From: Magnetospirillum moscoviense
Lineage (GTDB): Bacteria > Pseudomonadota > Alphaproteobacteria > Rhodospirillales > Magnetospirillaceae
Direction: 5' to 3'
Assembly (NCBI RefSeq): GCF_001650635.1
Contig: NZ_LWQU01000196.1
Span: forward strand, 1-64,000
DNA length: 64,000 nucleotides
A program made the position numbers and the translations under genes. Under the pieces are notes generated by a model. The model saw only the letters and a program-made list of their open reading frames with translations. It made no database searches and was not told the origin of the DNA. Shown piece after piece: positions 54,713-63,663 of the stretch (position 1 is the first letter of the stretch; every line of letters begins with the position of its first letter).

Positions 54713-57265
54713 TCAAGCTGCTGCGTTCCCACGTGCAGCCCACCCCAGATATCGACCTATCTGATTTCTGGAATTGTAGCGGCCACTTCCGATGGTCGGC
54801 CCGATTTCTCTTTTTTCCAATCCCGCAGCGAATGCCGCCTGTTCCAGCCGGGTTTCGACCATCCATGTGTCGAGCAAACCGGCACTTGCCATGGCGAACC
54901 CATGCAGCGATGCCCGGTATAGGCCGCAGTTTCGTCCCAGCACGACATCACCGATGGCGGCGACCAGTTTCTCAAAATATGCAGCGGCATGAGAGTGATC
55001 TTCGGGCATGGGCAATTCATCTGGAACGGCAATCAAGACCGGCGGAGGCATATCGACAGGCAGGATGTTGTTCTGGACCCATAGGGTGGGATTGATCGGA
55101 TCGCCGTCATAGACCCGGAAAAACCCATCACTGCCATCCATGGGTTTGCACGGCAGGTACATCATGTTCTCCACCGACAGCTTGGTCGGGTCTATCCCAT
55201 GGCATGGCTTTGCCGATCCCCGTTTCCGTTGCCGGGGTGAGCAATATCCGTTGGACTGGACCACCTTGATGATCTGTTTGCAGATGGAGTCGTAGGTCTC
55301 AGCCATCATGTAGCCGGTCGTCGGCATGAATACCCGGTAGCGGGTGTCGTTGGTCGAGGAGGCCGTGTTGTAAACCACCATGGCTTTTCCCGCGAACATC
55401 TTGGCGAAGGCGTGATAGGGCATGTCGCCATCATCGATATCGAGCCAGATGCCCCAGGTGATCACCGCGTTTTCCCTTCCCCTGCTTTTGTCGCCCAGAG
55501 TTGGGTTGAACAGGGTCGGGCTGATCAGGAAGTTGCTGTGCTTGTCCTGGCAGGTCCGCCCATGGCAATGACGAAGCCACTCGATCATGTCGCCCATGGA
55601 CTTGAGGAACAGATGACGGGTGGTGTTGGTGTCCCGGATGTGGCGGAACAAAGTTCCAGCGAATAGCTCCCGTTCCAGAATAGACAAATCCATGAAATCA
55701 GATGCAGATGTATCTGCTAACGGCAAATGGTCATGTTTCGATGTAACGATAGGTGAATATATATTATTCGCCAATCGTAACGGTGAAATCTTACCATTTT
55801 GTATTCCGGGCAATATATTAGCCAGTTCCACTTCCCCCATCTGCTCATCTTGCCTCTTGCGATATGCCCGAACACGGGCTGAATTATCCGCATGGAGCCG
55901 AATGCGGTGCCCCTTGCCCTTCTTTGCAAGCTGAACACCTGGAGCTTGGACCATGGTGCAGCCAGGAAACTGATCGGCCAGCCACTGGGCTACACTGACA
56001 TCGGTGACCACGACCCGAACTGGTACATCGCAATGGAGATCACGAAGACTGCACCGCATCACTGCCTGATAGACGGCTTGATGGCAGATCGCGTCCCTGA
56101 TCTGGTCTGGGGTAATGCCGAAATTCGACAAGAACCGGCATTGCATAGGTGTTGGCAGGAACGAGGCCACCACCACGACATTATGAAAATCGGAAAACTT
56201 ATTCATTCCATGGGGTTTGTGCGGCAACGCGGTCGCGGGCAACTGGGCGAAAAATTCCTCGGCGGCATCCTCTACGTCCTTGTTCACCTGATAGAGGAAT
56301 GGCTGATCCCCAACCAGTTCGGCGGCCTTGGTCAGGCCGAGGATGGTGTTGCTGATCTCCGTTCCATCGACAGTGACCTTCTTGCCGCCCAGCTTTTTGG
56401 ACCAACTATCTTCGGCCAGATAATGAATGGAGACCCGATGACCGTTCTGGTGCTGCTGAAACCGAAGGGCTTTGTTCAACTGGCTATGTGGTTCAAACAC
56501 CGCCCCCTGGACTGCCCATAGGTGATGAAGCAGCGACTCCTCAAAGTGTGCCCCCATGATGATCGCCGAAGCAAACTTGGTGAATGCCGATGGCTTCAGA
56601 ACTCCAAACAGGTAGAGGGGATATTTCCCGTTCTCGGTGTCACCGGCCACGGTGCGTTCGATGTTCTCCCTGATCGCGAAGACATCATAATCCGGGTCCA
56701 GAATGGCTCGGGCTATGGTTCTGAATTCGGCATCAACGGCATCATCACCATCAGCAAGACGGCGAAGCTTGGCATTGTCTGTTGCTGCCACCTTGACGTT
56801 ATCGGCGGAAAAATCCTGCCATGTTATGGCCGATGTGATGATCTCGTGGTTGTGGGGGAGGTGCTTGCAGAACATCACGTCGGGGGCGGGAATCTCATCG
56901 ACGATCACATGCCAGTGTTCGGGCCGGTGGAAATATGGCAACCGCAGCAATGCCTGCTGTGTCAAAAACAGTACCTGGCCCTCTTCACCTGGGCATTTCA
57001 AATGCCCCATGATCGTGGTGATCACCTGCCCTTCTTCGCAGGTGCTGCTATCGAACCGGTAGACCGGAACCGGCTTCTTTCGCCGTGAACTGGCCCGTTC
57101 CTTAGCCTTGGCAAACCATTCGTCGATGCAGGTTTTCGTGGGCTGGGCGATGATGACCTTGTGGCCCTTGGCTGCCATATCCACCGCGTAGGTGACGGCG
57201 GCGTCGGTCTTGCCTGCACTTGCAGGACTTGAAACTGTGAGAATTCGTTTCCCCTTGATCTCCAT
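54713..57265 (-). CDS. Large helicase-primase-like replication protein
   Basis: This 850-residue protein has an N-terminal P-loop ATPase: MEIKGKRILTVSSPASAGKT contains a Walker A-like loop and HWHVIVDEIPAP a Walker B. A C-terminal archaeo-eukaryotic-primase-like domain shows GIWLDIDDGD (DxD), YNTASSTNDTRYRVF and VENMMYLPCKP. Helicase plus primase in one chain is typical of plasmid and satellite replication proteins. The start is set at ATG 57265, because the region above it is a strong terminator hairpin, not coding. A 78-bp palindrome shared with the pglZ-brxL gap lies in frame at about residues 489-514, between the two domains. Helicase and primase activity are inferred from motifs only. 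Confidence 0.65.
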   Translation of the reverse strand: MEIKGKRILTVSSPASAGKTDAAVTYAVDMAAKGHKVIIAQPTKTCIDEWFAKAKERASSRRKKPVPVYRFDSSTCEEGQVITTIMGHLKCPGEEGQVLFLTQQALLRLPYFHRPEHWHVIVDEIPAPDVMFCKHLPHNHEIITSAITWQDFSADNVKVAATDNAKLRRLADGDDAVDAEFRTIARAILDPDYDVFAIRENIERTVAGDTENGKYPLYLFGVLKPSAFTKFASAIIMGAHFEESLLHHLWAVQGAVFEPHSQLNKALRFQQHQNGHRVSIHYLAEDSWSKKLGGKKVTVDGTEISNTILGLTKAAELVGDQPFLYQVNKDVEDAAEEFFAQLPATALPHKPHGMNKFSDFHNVVVVASFLPTPMQCRFLSNFGITPDQIRDAICHQAVYQAVMRCSLRDLHCDVPVRVVVTDVSVAQWLADQFPGCTMVQAPGVQLAKKGKGHRIRLHADNSARVRAYRKRQDEQMGEVELANILPGIQNGKISPLRLANNIYSPIVTSKHDHLPLADTSASDFMDLSILERELFAGTLFRHIRDTNTTRHLFLKSMGDMIEWLRHCHGRTCQDKHSNFLISPTLFNPTLGDKSRGRENAVITWGIWLDIDDGDMPYHAFAKMFAGKAMVVYNTASSTNDTRYRVFMPTTGYMMAETYDSICKQIIKVVQSNGYCSPRQRKRGSAKPCHGIDPTKLSVENMMYLPCKPMDGSDGFFRVYDGDPINPTLWVQNNILPVDMPPPVLIAVPDELPMPEDHSHAAAYFEKLVAAIGDVVLGRNCGLYRASLHGFAMASAGLLDTWMVETRLEQAAFAAGLEKREIGPTIGSGRYNSRNQIGRYLGWAARGNAAA
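55724..55801. repeat. 78-bp imperfect palindrome, copy A, in frame in the replication gene
   Basis: The core reads TAACGAT-N-GGTGAATA, an AT-rich centre, then TATTCGCC-N-ATCGTAA, with outer arms CAAATGGT and ACCATTTTG. Copy B at 63664-63742 differs at only about ten positions over the central 60 bp. The segment is translated without interruption. Confidence 0.8.
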
Positions 57266-57284
57266 AATATCACCAAAAATAAAA

Positions 57285-57325
57285 CCCTCGACAGTGCGAG
57301 CCGCCAAGCTCCTGTCGAGGGTTAT
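57285..57325 (-). terminator. Leader terminator/attenuator of the replication gene
   Basis: On the minus strand AACCCTCGACAG and CTGTCGAGGGTT form a 12-bp stem directly followed by TTTTATTTTT, a classic intrinsic terminator, only 20 nt before the ATG. Its loop carries TTGGCGGCTCG, complementary to an upstream leader segment, so termination may be conditional. Confidence 0.75.
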
Positions 57326-57365
57326 CACCCGAACCTATCCGGGCGTTTGATTGTTGTGATCTGTT

Positions 57366-57376
57366 GGCGGCTCGAT
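57366..57376 (-). promoter_or_regulatory. Leader segment complementary to the terminator loop
   Basis: On the minus strand CGAGCCGCCAA is a perfect 11-nt complement of the terminator loop (57299-57309), 56 nt apart. Pairing would compete with the terminator hairpin. I see no gene in the rest of 57329-57632. Confidence 0.6.
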
Positions 57377-57437
57377 CAGTACATCTATTTATCAATAGCG
57401 ATAATTCGCTGGCTCCATATGAAATGGGGGCCAAACC

Positions 57438-57467
57438 CGTATAACCGGGCCGCACCGTCGCGGCCAA
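57438..57467 (-). promoter_or_regulatory. Possible promoter of the replication gene leader
   Basis: TTGGCC (57462-57467) and TATACG (57438-57443) lie 18 bp apart on the minus strand and would place the transcript start just upstream of the attenuator elements. The match to consensus is moderate. Confidence 0.35.
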
Positions 57468-57632
57468 TTTCTAAATTCAGCATGAACGCAGATAAGTAAT
57501 TTGACAAAATCACCCCTGAAATGGGCCAGCCCGCCCAGGAGGCTGGTGGGGCTGGCGGCACAGACCACCCCAATTTGCCCAATCTCAATGTTCCTGTTAT
57601 GATCTTATTCGGCCAGAATGGGAGGAAGCATC

Positions 57633-58181
57633 ATGACCATCAAGACCAATCTTCCGTTCACCATGGACATCTGTGGGTTGGATGAATTGGCCGACGAGAT
57701 GGAAGCTTTCGACCCGTCCCATGTGATCTCGATCCTCGATCCGGATGAAGATCACGACGATCTATTGGTGTTCCCTGGATCAATCAAGGTTCTGAGTCTG
57801 AGGTTTTTTGACATCCATGCCATGGGCGGAATGGTTGGCTCGATGCTTTCGGCCAGGGACAGGGCGGAATATCCTTGCGTCGATCACGCACACGCCATCC
57901 TGGATTTTGGTAGAGAGATACCCAGGGGTGGCCGGGTGCTGATTCATTGCTGGGCCGGGGTCAGCAGGTCAACCTCGGCGGCATATGTACTGGCTTGCAT
58001 GCACGTACCTGCGGCAGAAGCCCTGAACCTGATCATGGAGCTACGGCCCGGAGCGATGCCAAACAGGCTCATCGTAAAATTCGCAGACCGGATTCTTCGT
58101 GCTGAAGGCCAAATGGTTGGTGCGATTGATGGTCACAAAAGCGATGTTGGCACTCGGTCAATCAAGTCGAGAAGACGTTGA
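57633..58181 (+). CDS. Tyrosine/dual-specificity phosphatase-like protein
   Basis: The 182-residue protein has the active-site P-loop VLIHCWAGVSRSTSAAYVLA (HCxxGxxR) with catalytic Cys and Arg, and an upstream Asp-rich part (ILDPDEDHDDLL). It starts MTIKTNLPFTMDICGL with GGGAGG upstream. Related phosphatases of unknown substrate are common in alphaproteobacteria. It is transcribed away from the replication gene. Confidence 0.82.
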   Translation: MTIKTNLPFTMDICGLDELADEMEAFDPSHVISILDPDEDHDDLLVFPGSIKVLSLRFFDIHAMGGMVGSMLSARDRAEYPCVDHAHAILDFGREIPRGGRVLIHCWAGVSRSTSAAYVLACMHVPAAEALNLIMELRPGAMPNRLIVKFADRILRAEGQMVGAIDGHKSDVGTRSIKSRRR

Positions 58182-58324
58182 GCATCTTTTATAGAACACT
58201 TCAAAAGGTCTAAAACTGCCATAATTTCAAATCTGATTTTATTTTCATCATAAATCGGCGGCAATCGTCCCGGAGCAACAGAAACGGCATCTTGTGGAGA
58301 AATCGTAAAGTCATTTAATCGCAT
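58133..58324 (-). CDS. Small hypothetical protein
   Basis: This 63-residue product (MRLNDFTISPQDAVSVAPGR...) overlaps the end of the phosphatase gene on the opposite strand. A helical C-terminus (EIMAVLDLLKCSIKDAQRLL) is plausible for a real protein, and a palindrome that could be its operator lies just upstream. I do not recognise it. Confidence 0.45.
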   Translation of the reverse strand: MRLNDFTISPQDAVSVAPGRLPPIYDENKIRFEIMAVLDLLKCSIKDAQRLLDLIDRVPTSLL

Positions 58325-58332
58325 AGCTTACC

Positions 58333-58363
58333 CCGCATATATTGATATTATGTATTTATGCGG
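58333..58363. promoter_or_regulatory. Palindrome in a divergent promoter region
   Basis: CCGCATA (58333-58339) and TATGCGG (58357-58363) flank an AT-rich, partly symmetric centre between two divergent genes. It is a probable operator. Confidence 0.5.
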
Positions 58364-58407
58364 TTATATTGTAACAAGCACATACATCAGATTGCTCGGG
58401 GGGCATT

Positions 58408-59010
58408 GTGCGTTCTCAAGTCATGATGCTATCAGTCTGCTTGCTCTTTACTGCGGCATTTGCCGCGAATGCACAGGAAGGTACCTTCTTCACTACGGAC
58501 AAGGGTGCCGCCGGTGTGGTGAAGGCCGCTCCTCCGCCGATCTATCAGCGTGATCCGAACCTGCCGAATTATTACTCCCTCGGCTCGGAGCCATCGCCGC
58601 CGCCCATCACATACGACGAGATCAACACCCCAGGATACTGGCACCGGGAAAAAGAATCCGTATTGGGCAAGGATGCGAATGGCATGAACCTACATGATCG
58701 TGGGGTGTACTGCTCAGACCAAGAGACTAAAATCAGGCAATTTGCAGAGCTATCTATGAAGTGGCTAAATGATCATGACTTGTTGTTCGCACCATCTGTT
58801 GGTTTTATCCCTCATGGAGTGGCGATGTCTGAATCACGTGATATTTTAACCTATACACAAGTCGCATTTCGCGACATGCGATATGTGAAAAACAATGGGT
58901 CGCTTATCCAGCATTGTGATGACATCGCAAATTTTGCGATCAGTCGGATGTCGAAATTATTGGAGAAATACCCAGAAGACCCAGGCTGGGTTGAGAGGGT
59001 CCGAAACTGA
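58408..59010 (+). CDS. Secreted hypothetical protein
   Basis: The 200-residue product starts at GTG 58408 (GGGGGG upstream) with a signal peptide, MRSQVMMLSVCLLFTAAFAA then NAQ, suggesting cleavage after that Ala. The mature part is Pro-rich at first, then helical. I do not recognise the family; it could be a periplasmic or exported island factor. Confidence 0.65.
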   Translation: MRSQVMMLSVCLLFTAAFAANAQEGTFFTTDKGAAGVVKAAPPPIYQRDPNLPNYYSLGSEPSPPPITYDEINTPGYWHREKESVLGKDANGMNLHDRGVYCSDQETKIRQFAELSMKWLNDHDLLFAPSVGFIPHGVAMSESRDILTYTQVAFRDMRYVKNNGSLIQHCDDIANFAISRMSKLLEKYPEDPGWVERVRN

Positions 59011-59052
59011 CGGACATTGTTTCCTGTCCGTTCATCAGCATAATTGGACGCC

Positions 59053-59754
59053 ATGACATCCGATCTCGACAAACTGAAGACCCGGCTCCAGGCACTACGG
59101 GCCAAGACCATCGCGAATGGCTGCACCGAGGAAGAAGCCTTGGCTGCTGCGGCGAAAGTGGCCGAACTATTGGATCGCCATGACCTGTCCATTACGGACC
59201 TGGAAATCCGCGAAGAGCAGTGCGAAAAGTCCACCATCGAAACCAACCGCAAGCAGCGACAGCCGATCTCCGCCTGCATCCCGGCCATCGCCGAATATTG
59301 CGATTGCAAGGTCTGGCGGGAGAAGGACGACAAGGGAATCCGGTACGTCTTCTTCGGTCTCCGCCCCAGCATCGAGATGGCCCATTACATCTACGACGTG
59401 ATCGCCACGGCCATGCAGACCGCCTGGGTCAAATATGCCCTGGCCCAACGAATTCTCCGTTACGGCAAGGACGAAAAGGGATCGTTCATGTTCGGCATGG
59501 CGGTGTCGATTGGGGAGAAACTGATCGCCATGAAGGCCGAACGCGACGAAGCCAACCGGGTCAGTAGTGGTCGTGATCTGGTGGTGGTCCGCCACGCCAT
59601 CGTCGAATCAGAATTTGCTAAGCTGGACCTGAATCTGCGTCGCGGTCGTGCATCAGGGAAGAAGGTCGCTGCTGGTGCTTTTGAAGCTGGTCATGCCGCA
59701 GGTCAATCCCTGGCCCTTCATCCCGGCGTCCACGGAAAAGGTTCTCGGAAATAG
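59053..59754 (+). CDS. DUF2786-domain protein
   Basis: The 233-residue protein starts MTSDLDKLKTRLQALRAKTI and contains the DUF2786 pattern ANGCTEEEALAAAAKVAELL followed by a helical region around IEMAHYIYDVIATAMQTAW and a basic C-terminus. DUF2786 proteins are found on plasmids and phages, with unknown function. It converges on the PLD nuclease gene with a 16-bp gap. Confidence 0.75.
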   Translation: MTSDLDKLKTRLQALRAKTIANGCTEEEALAAAAKVAELLDRHDLSITDLEIREEQCEKSTIETNRKQRQPISACIPAIAEYCDCKVWREKDDKGIRYVFFGLRPSIEMAHYIYDVIATAMQTAWVKYALAQRILRYGKDEKGSFMFGMAVSIGEKLIAMKAERDEANRVSSGRDLVVVRHAIVESEFAKLDLNLRRGRASGKKVAAGAFEAGHAAGQSLALHPGVHGKGSRK

Positions 59755-59770
59755 GGCGAACGCACCGGGT

Positions 59771-60304
59771 TCACCTTCCCCGACCTTCATACCGTTCCGA
59801 ATGCCCGGCGTGTTTCCGCCAATTGGACTCGTACTGGGCAGCCAATTCAGGATCGTGGATCACCAGCAGGTTTTCAGCGTTTCGTTCCTGGGCGGCCTTG
59901 GTGAAATTGAACGACCCGGTGATGACCGTACCGCCGTCCAGCACCATCACCTTGTTGTGGGCGATGGCATGGCTGGCATCGATCTGAACTGGAACCCCGC
60001 CATTCACCAGGAAATCGGCACCACTGTATTTTTCAGTCCGCTGGCTTTTGTCCAGAACGGCCCGCACATCGACACCACGTTTTTTGGCCTGCACCAGAGC
60101 CTGTGCGATAGGCGGTGAGGTGAACGAATAGGCTTGGACCAGAATGGTACGTCGAGCGGTTCCGATGGCCTCTACGACCTTCCCAGTGCAATCCTGACCA
60201 GGGTTGAAGCAGACATCGATCTGACGGTCAGCGGCCATCCCGGCATGAGCAGTCATCAGCAGGGTCATCGTTGCCACGATGATCGAAAGACGACCAAAAC
60301 TCAT
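59771..60304 (-). CDS. Secreted PLD-family nuclease (Nuc-like)
   Basis: The 177-residue protein has a signal peptide (MSFGRLSIIVATMTLLMTAH...) and one phospholipase-D-type HKD motif, HNKVMVLDGGTVITGSFNF, with the downstream ERNAEN motif. Nuc of plasmid pKM101 is a known relative that cuts DNA in the periplasm as a dimer. Here it may degrade incoming DNA or serve conjugation. Its start overlaps the upstream gene stop by four bases. Confidence 0.87.
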   Translation of the reverse strand: MSFGRLSIIVATMTLLMTAHAGMAADRQIDVCFNPGQDCTGKVVEAIGTARRTILVQAYSFTSPPIAQALVQAKKRGVDVRAVLDKSQRTEKYSGADFLVNGGVPVQIDASHAIAHNKVMVLDGGTVITGSFNFTKAAQERNAENLLVIHDPELAAQYESNWRKHAGHSERYEGRGR

Positions 60305-60597
60305 TGCTGCTTCTCCATCAGAATCCCGGCCTCTATGGCGGCAGCCATCACTACGTCGCCCATGGGGCCTTTGAGTTCATCCGGCAAGGAAATGGCTGTC
60401 ATCCACGTACCGTCCGGTGCCCGGTACTTCGGGAGGGTCACTTCGGTGCCGCTGGCATCGGCACGAATTTGGACCCCATGGATCACGATCTCGACCCCAT
60501 CCATCAGAATCGAGACATCGGCCAACGCCAGGAGCTTTCCTGCGTTACTAACCGGCGTGACTCTGTTGGCGGTGATGATGGCGGAAGTCGTGCACAT
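60301..60597 (-). CDS. Small protein with a SpoVG-like pattern
   Basis: The 98-residue product (MCTTSAIITANRVTPVSNAG...) has a segment DVSILMDGVEIVIHGVQIRA followed by TEVTLPKYRAPDGTWMTAIS, which resembles SpoVG-type nucleic-acid-binding proteins. It lies 9 bp downstream of the AT-rich gene behind brxL and overlaps the PLD gene, so it may be the second-last gene of the BREX-side transcript. The assignment is tentative. Confidence 0.45.
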   Translation of the reverse strand: MCTTSAIITANRVTPVSNAGKLLALADVSILMDGVEIVIHGVQIRADASGTEVTLPKYRAPDGTWMTAISLPDELKGPMGDVVMAAAIEAGILMEKQQ

Positions 60598-60606
60598 TAA
60601 TGAGCA

Positions 60607-61596
60607 CTACATACTATCATATATATCATCAATTGTATAGATGCCAACCCCATTCGGAGCGTGAGTTTTTCTCCATGTATCAACATTATTAATTATTTGC
60701 CTCATGTCATCCGCAAATAAATTAGCATCACTAATTTCTTGATCCGTAAAATTCATGATAAGACCATCATCAGATTGGAATAAAATTGACGTCGCGACTT
60801 TTATTACAACTTTTTCGTATTTTAAAAACACGGAATTGATATTTCGACAAATTTCTGACTGCCCCTCAGAAACCTCATTTCCAGAGATGAATGTTCTATA
60901 GTTAATTCCAAATTCAAAGTCGTTATTTTCCCTGCCGACGGAACTCAATACGGAAGTCTTCAATGTATTTTTAGAGTCAAAGAATTCAGCAGTGCCATTT
61001 TGTATTTTTACACACCCATCAGTTGTCTTTAGATTGAACGGAACCGTGAGTCCAAGCAATACTCCCCCTTCTATCGGGCACATAACCGGAAGATTGAATA
61101 TCTCAAAATTTTCTACAAACGGAATTAGCATTATACTTTTTATTAATATTTCATCAATCTTTGATATAATATCGCGATGATCATTATAGATTTCAGATCT
61201 ATTGAACATTCTATATATTGCGTGCTCTGAAATCATAATTGGGGTACCATGATCGATCCATGTAAAATTTGACTTCTTCATAATGAAATTATTTGCATTA
61301 AATTTTATGACAGACCCGCCGTGCGGCCCATCATCATCCTTCGTCATTGTAATAAATACAGCTACATTTCGCTTTGAGGCAAATCCGAACTTTTTTATCA
61401 CAACCGATGCAACGAAAAATTCGCTTTTTAACCTTGATATAATTTTATCGCATTCCCTTTCAAAGGCCTTATCCCCAAGTCTGTGCGAGTATATAGACTT
61501 AATCATTGACAATATACCCGCCATTTTACCACCAGACATATCTTCGATTTTGCGGAAAAATTCTTTTCGCAAGCCTTTTGCTATTTTCTCGTACAT
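60607..61596 (-). CDS. AT-rich unknown gene directly behind brxL
   Basis: The 329-residue product (MYEKIAKGLRKEFFRKIEDM...) has no signal peptide or membrane segment and no family I recognise. The base composition is strikingly AT-rich against the GC-rich brxL 13 bp upstream, suggesting separate acquisition. It is read in the same direction as brxL with no terminator between. It could be a BREX accessory protein or an independent defence gene; only the position supports this. Confidence 0.7.
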   Translation of the reverse strand: MYEKIAKGLRKEFFRKIEDMSGGKMAGILSMIKSIYSHRLGDKAFERECDKIISRLKSEFFVASVVIKKFGFASKRNVAVFITMTKDDDGPHGGSVIKFNANNFIMKKSNFTWIDHGTPIMISEHAIYRMFNRSEIYNDHRDIISKIDEILIKSIMLIPFVENFEIFNLPVMCPIEGGVLLGLTVPFNLKTTDGCVKIQNGTAEFFDSKNTLKTSVLSSVGRENNDFEFGINYRTFISGNEVSEGQSEICRNINSVFLKYEKVVIKVATSILFQSDDGLIMNFTDQEISDANLFADDMRQIINNVDTWRKTHAPNGVGIYTIDDIYDSM

Positions 61597-61609
61597 CCCT
61601 TACCCCCCT

Positions 61610-63637
61610 CTAATCTACCCCCAAAGCCTTGAACACCGCATCCACCGGATCACTGTAAAAACTGGTTTGGAACTTGGCGAACAATTCGGCGGGAATGGTT
61701 GGAATATCCGCAGCCGAAGACATCGGGATCAGGATGCGTTTTGCACCTGAATCAAATGCCACCTGAAGGCATTCGGCAAGGTTCTCCACCGGCACCACGC
61801 TGCCACCCAGGCTCATGTCACCCAGCACCACCATCTGCGACTGCAACGGCTTCTGAATGATTGCCGAACAGAACGCCACGAAGCTTGCCAGGGTCATCGC
61901 CTTGGCGGCACCGGTGTTGTGGAGTTCAACGGTGTGCAGGTGGAAATCATGATCACCAGCCTTCGATACACCGCTGACACGTGTGAGGTTGGCTTTGAAA
62001 TAGTCGAAGGCGACCTTCACCGCTTCCTTGGCACCTGAACTTGATCCCAATCCCGAGGTGGTCAACTTGCCATTACCCGCCGTAACCTGGGTTTCAAAAC
62101 GATACAGGCCAAGATGGGCGGCAGCACCGGTTGCCACTGTGTGCAGGACACCCGGCTTCAACGGGCCTTCGGGAATGATTTTGCCTCCCCCCTGCTCGGG
62201 AACGCTGATCCACTTCTCTTCCATCGACTCCATGTCGATGTACGAAAAATGCACATCGTAGAACTCCATGCCGCCGATTTTCTTCAACTGCTCCTTCACC
62301 CGACGCCGCGTTTCCAGGGCGTATTCCAGGCAGCGACGCACAGCGTCCTTGTCGTATCCTTCATGGGGATAGAGCAGCTTCAGAAGCCCAGACACAGTGC
62401 GACGAACGGCGATGGTATCGCGTTGATTCAGGTTGTTCCCGAGCTTGAAAAATTTGTCGATGGCATCGCAAAAAGTCCGCTTCCGCATCTCGCGGAAGAA
62501 CTCCGCCAGATAGTCCACGATCAGCCCGTACTGGTTGGTGAAAAACTCAGGCCGCATCTTCGGAATTTCCCAGCCTGGGATATAGGCATGGAACCGGTCG
62601 AAGAATGCCGAATCGATCATGGCTTCAGGAAACGGGGCGAGCAGGTGGCTGGTCTTCACCAGGGTATCGACCGGCTGATTGATGTTGCCGACGAAAACCA
62701 TGCTGGCATAGGCACTGACCGAATCCTTGCCACGGGCGAAGGAGCCGGATGCCATGTAGTCTTTCATGATCTGCACCCCGTCCTTTTCCTTGAACGTGAT
62801 GCCAGCCACCTCGTCAAAGGCAACGCAATCCCACAATCCAACTAGCCCCACGGTTCTGCGTCCCATGTTGTAAAACAGGTTGGCAACCGTGGTTTGACCA
62901 CCCGAGATCAGGATGCTGTTGGGGCTGATTTCCTTGTAGATGTGGCTCTTACCGGTTCCGCGAGGTCCGAGTTCGCAGACGTTGTAATTGTTCTCCACCA
63001 GCGGAACCATGCGGGCCAACAGGTGCCATTTCACCCGTTCACTGAGGGTGGTTGGCTCCATGCCGCTCGACCGCACCAGCACATCGATCCATTGGGATTC
63101 ATCAAAAGCCTTCCGTCCTTCAAATAGCTCTTCCATATCCATGTTGGGCATCTGGATCGGCTTGAGATCACTGACGATGAACGGGGAACCCTTCTGTCCT
63201 TCCTCGTGGTAGAACTGTATGGTGACGATGCACCAGATTCCGCCGACCAGCAGCTTCTCGTACTGCCGAACATAGTGGTCTGGCATCTCGGCATCCTTGA
63301 CGCCGAGGTTGGACAGCAAGGCTTGGTAGACGTTCCGCTTCTCATTCAGGTGAACAGTCACCTTGTCGATGACCTTGTAGCTACCGCGTTCCCTGATCTT
63401 CGATTTGACCTTCTCGGCTTCATCAGGACGAACATAGTTTTCGGCCAGGATTTTTTTGACCGACTCCAGTCCCTCGCGGATGGTCACCTCGTCATTCGAC
63501 GCACAATACATGCCCAGCAGATATTCCAGGACGTAGACAGGGACGTTTGCCCCTTCCTTCACCAGCTTGGTCAGGTCTTTCCGTACCACCCTGCCAGCAA
63601 AGTGGGAGTTCAACAGATCATCAAGGCTGTCGCTCAT
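61610..63637 (-). CDS. brxL: BREX type 1 protein BrxL (Lon-like AAA+)
   Basis: BrxL is the Lon-related component of type 1 BREX, a phage-exclusion system that methylates host DNA and blocks phage replication. The 675-residue protein has an N-terminal domain, Walker A GPRGTGKS at residues 224-231, Walker B CVAFDEVAG around residue 275, and a C-terminal Lon-like fold (GDMSLGGSVVPVENLAECLQ, GAKRILIPMSSAADI). The position expected to hold the Lon catalytic Ser reads HNTGAAKAM, with Ala, so peptidase activity is uncertain. The ATG at 63637 has GGAG upstream. It follows pglZ in the canonical order after a 135-bp gap with a palindromic repeat. Confidence 0.93.
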   Translation of the reverse strand: MSDSLDDLLNSHFAGRVVRKDLTKLVKEGANVPVYVLEYLLGMYCASNDEVTIREGLESVKKILAENYVRPDEAEKVKSKIRERGSYKVIDKVTVHLNEKRNVYQALLSNLGVKDAEMPDHYVRQYEKLLVGGIWCIVTIQFYHEEGQKGSPFIVSDLKPIQMPNMDMEELFEGRKAFDESQWIDVLVRSSGMEPTTLSERVKWHLLARMVPLVENNYNVCELGPRGTGKSHIYKEISPNSILISGGQTTVANLFYNMGRRTVGLVGLWDCVAFDEVAGITFKEKDGVQIMKDYMASGSFARGKDSVSAYASMVFVGNINQPVDTLVKTSHLLAPFPEAMIDSAFFDRFHAYIPGWEIPKMRPEFFTNQYGLIVDYLAEFFREMRKRTFCDAIDKFFKLGNNLNQRDTIAVRRTVSGLLKLLYPHEGYDKDAVRRCLEYALETRRRVKEQLKKIGGMEFYDVHFSYIDMESMEEKWISVPEQGGGKIIPEGPLKPGVLHTVATGAAAHLGLYRFETQVTAGNGKLTTSGLGSSSGAKEAVKVAFDYFKANLTRVSGVSKAGDHDFHLHTVELHNTGAAKAMTLASFVAFCSAIIQKPLQSQMVVLGDMSLGGSVVPVENLAECLQVAFDSGAKRILIPMSSAADIPTIPAELFAKFQTSFYSDPVDAVFKALGVD

Positions 63638-63663
63638 TCTGCGATCTCCAACGTCCTTATCGG

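Noticed and set aside
57266-57328. An upstream ATG that would extend the replication protein by 21 residues
   Set aside because: This stretch forms a strong intrinsic terminator with a T-run; the downstream ATG at 57265 begins directly at a P-loop-domain strand.
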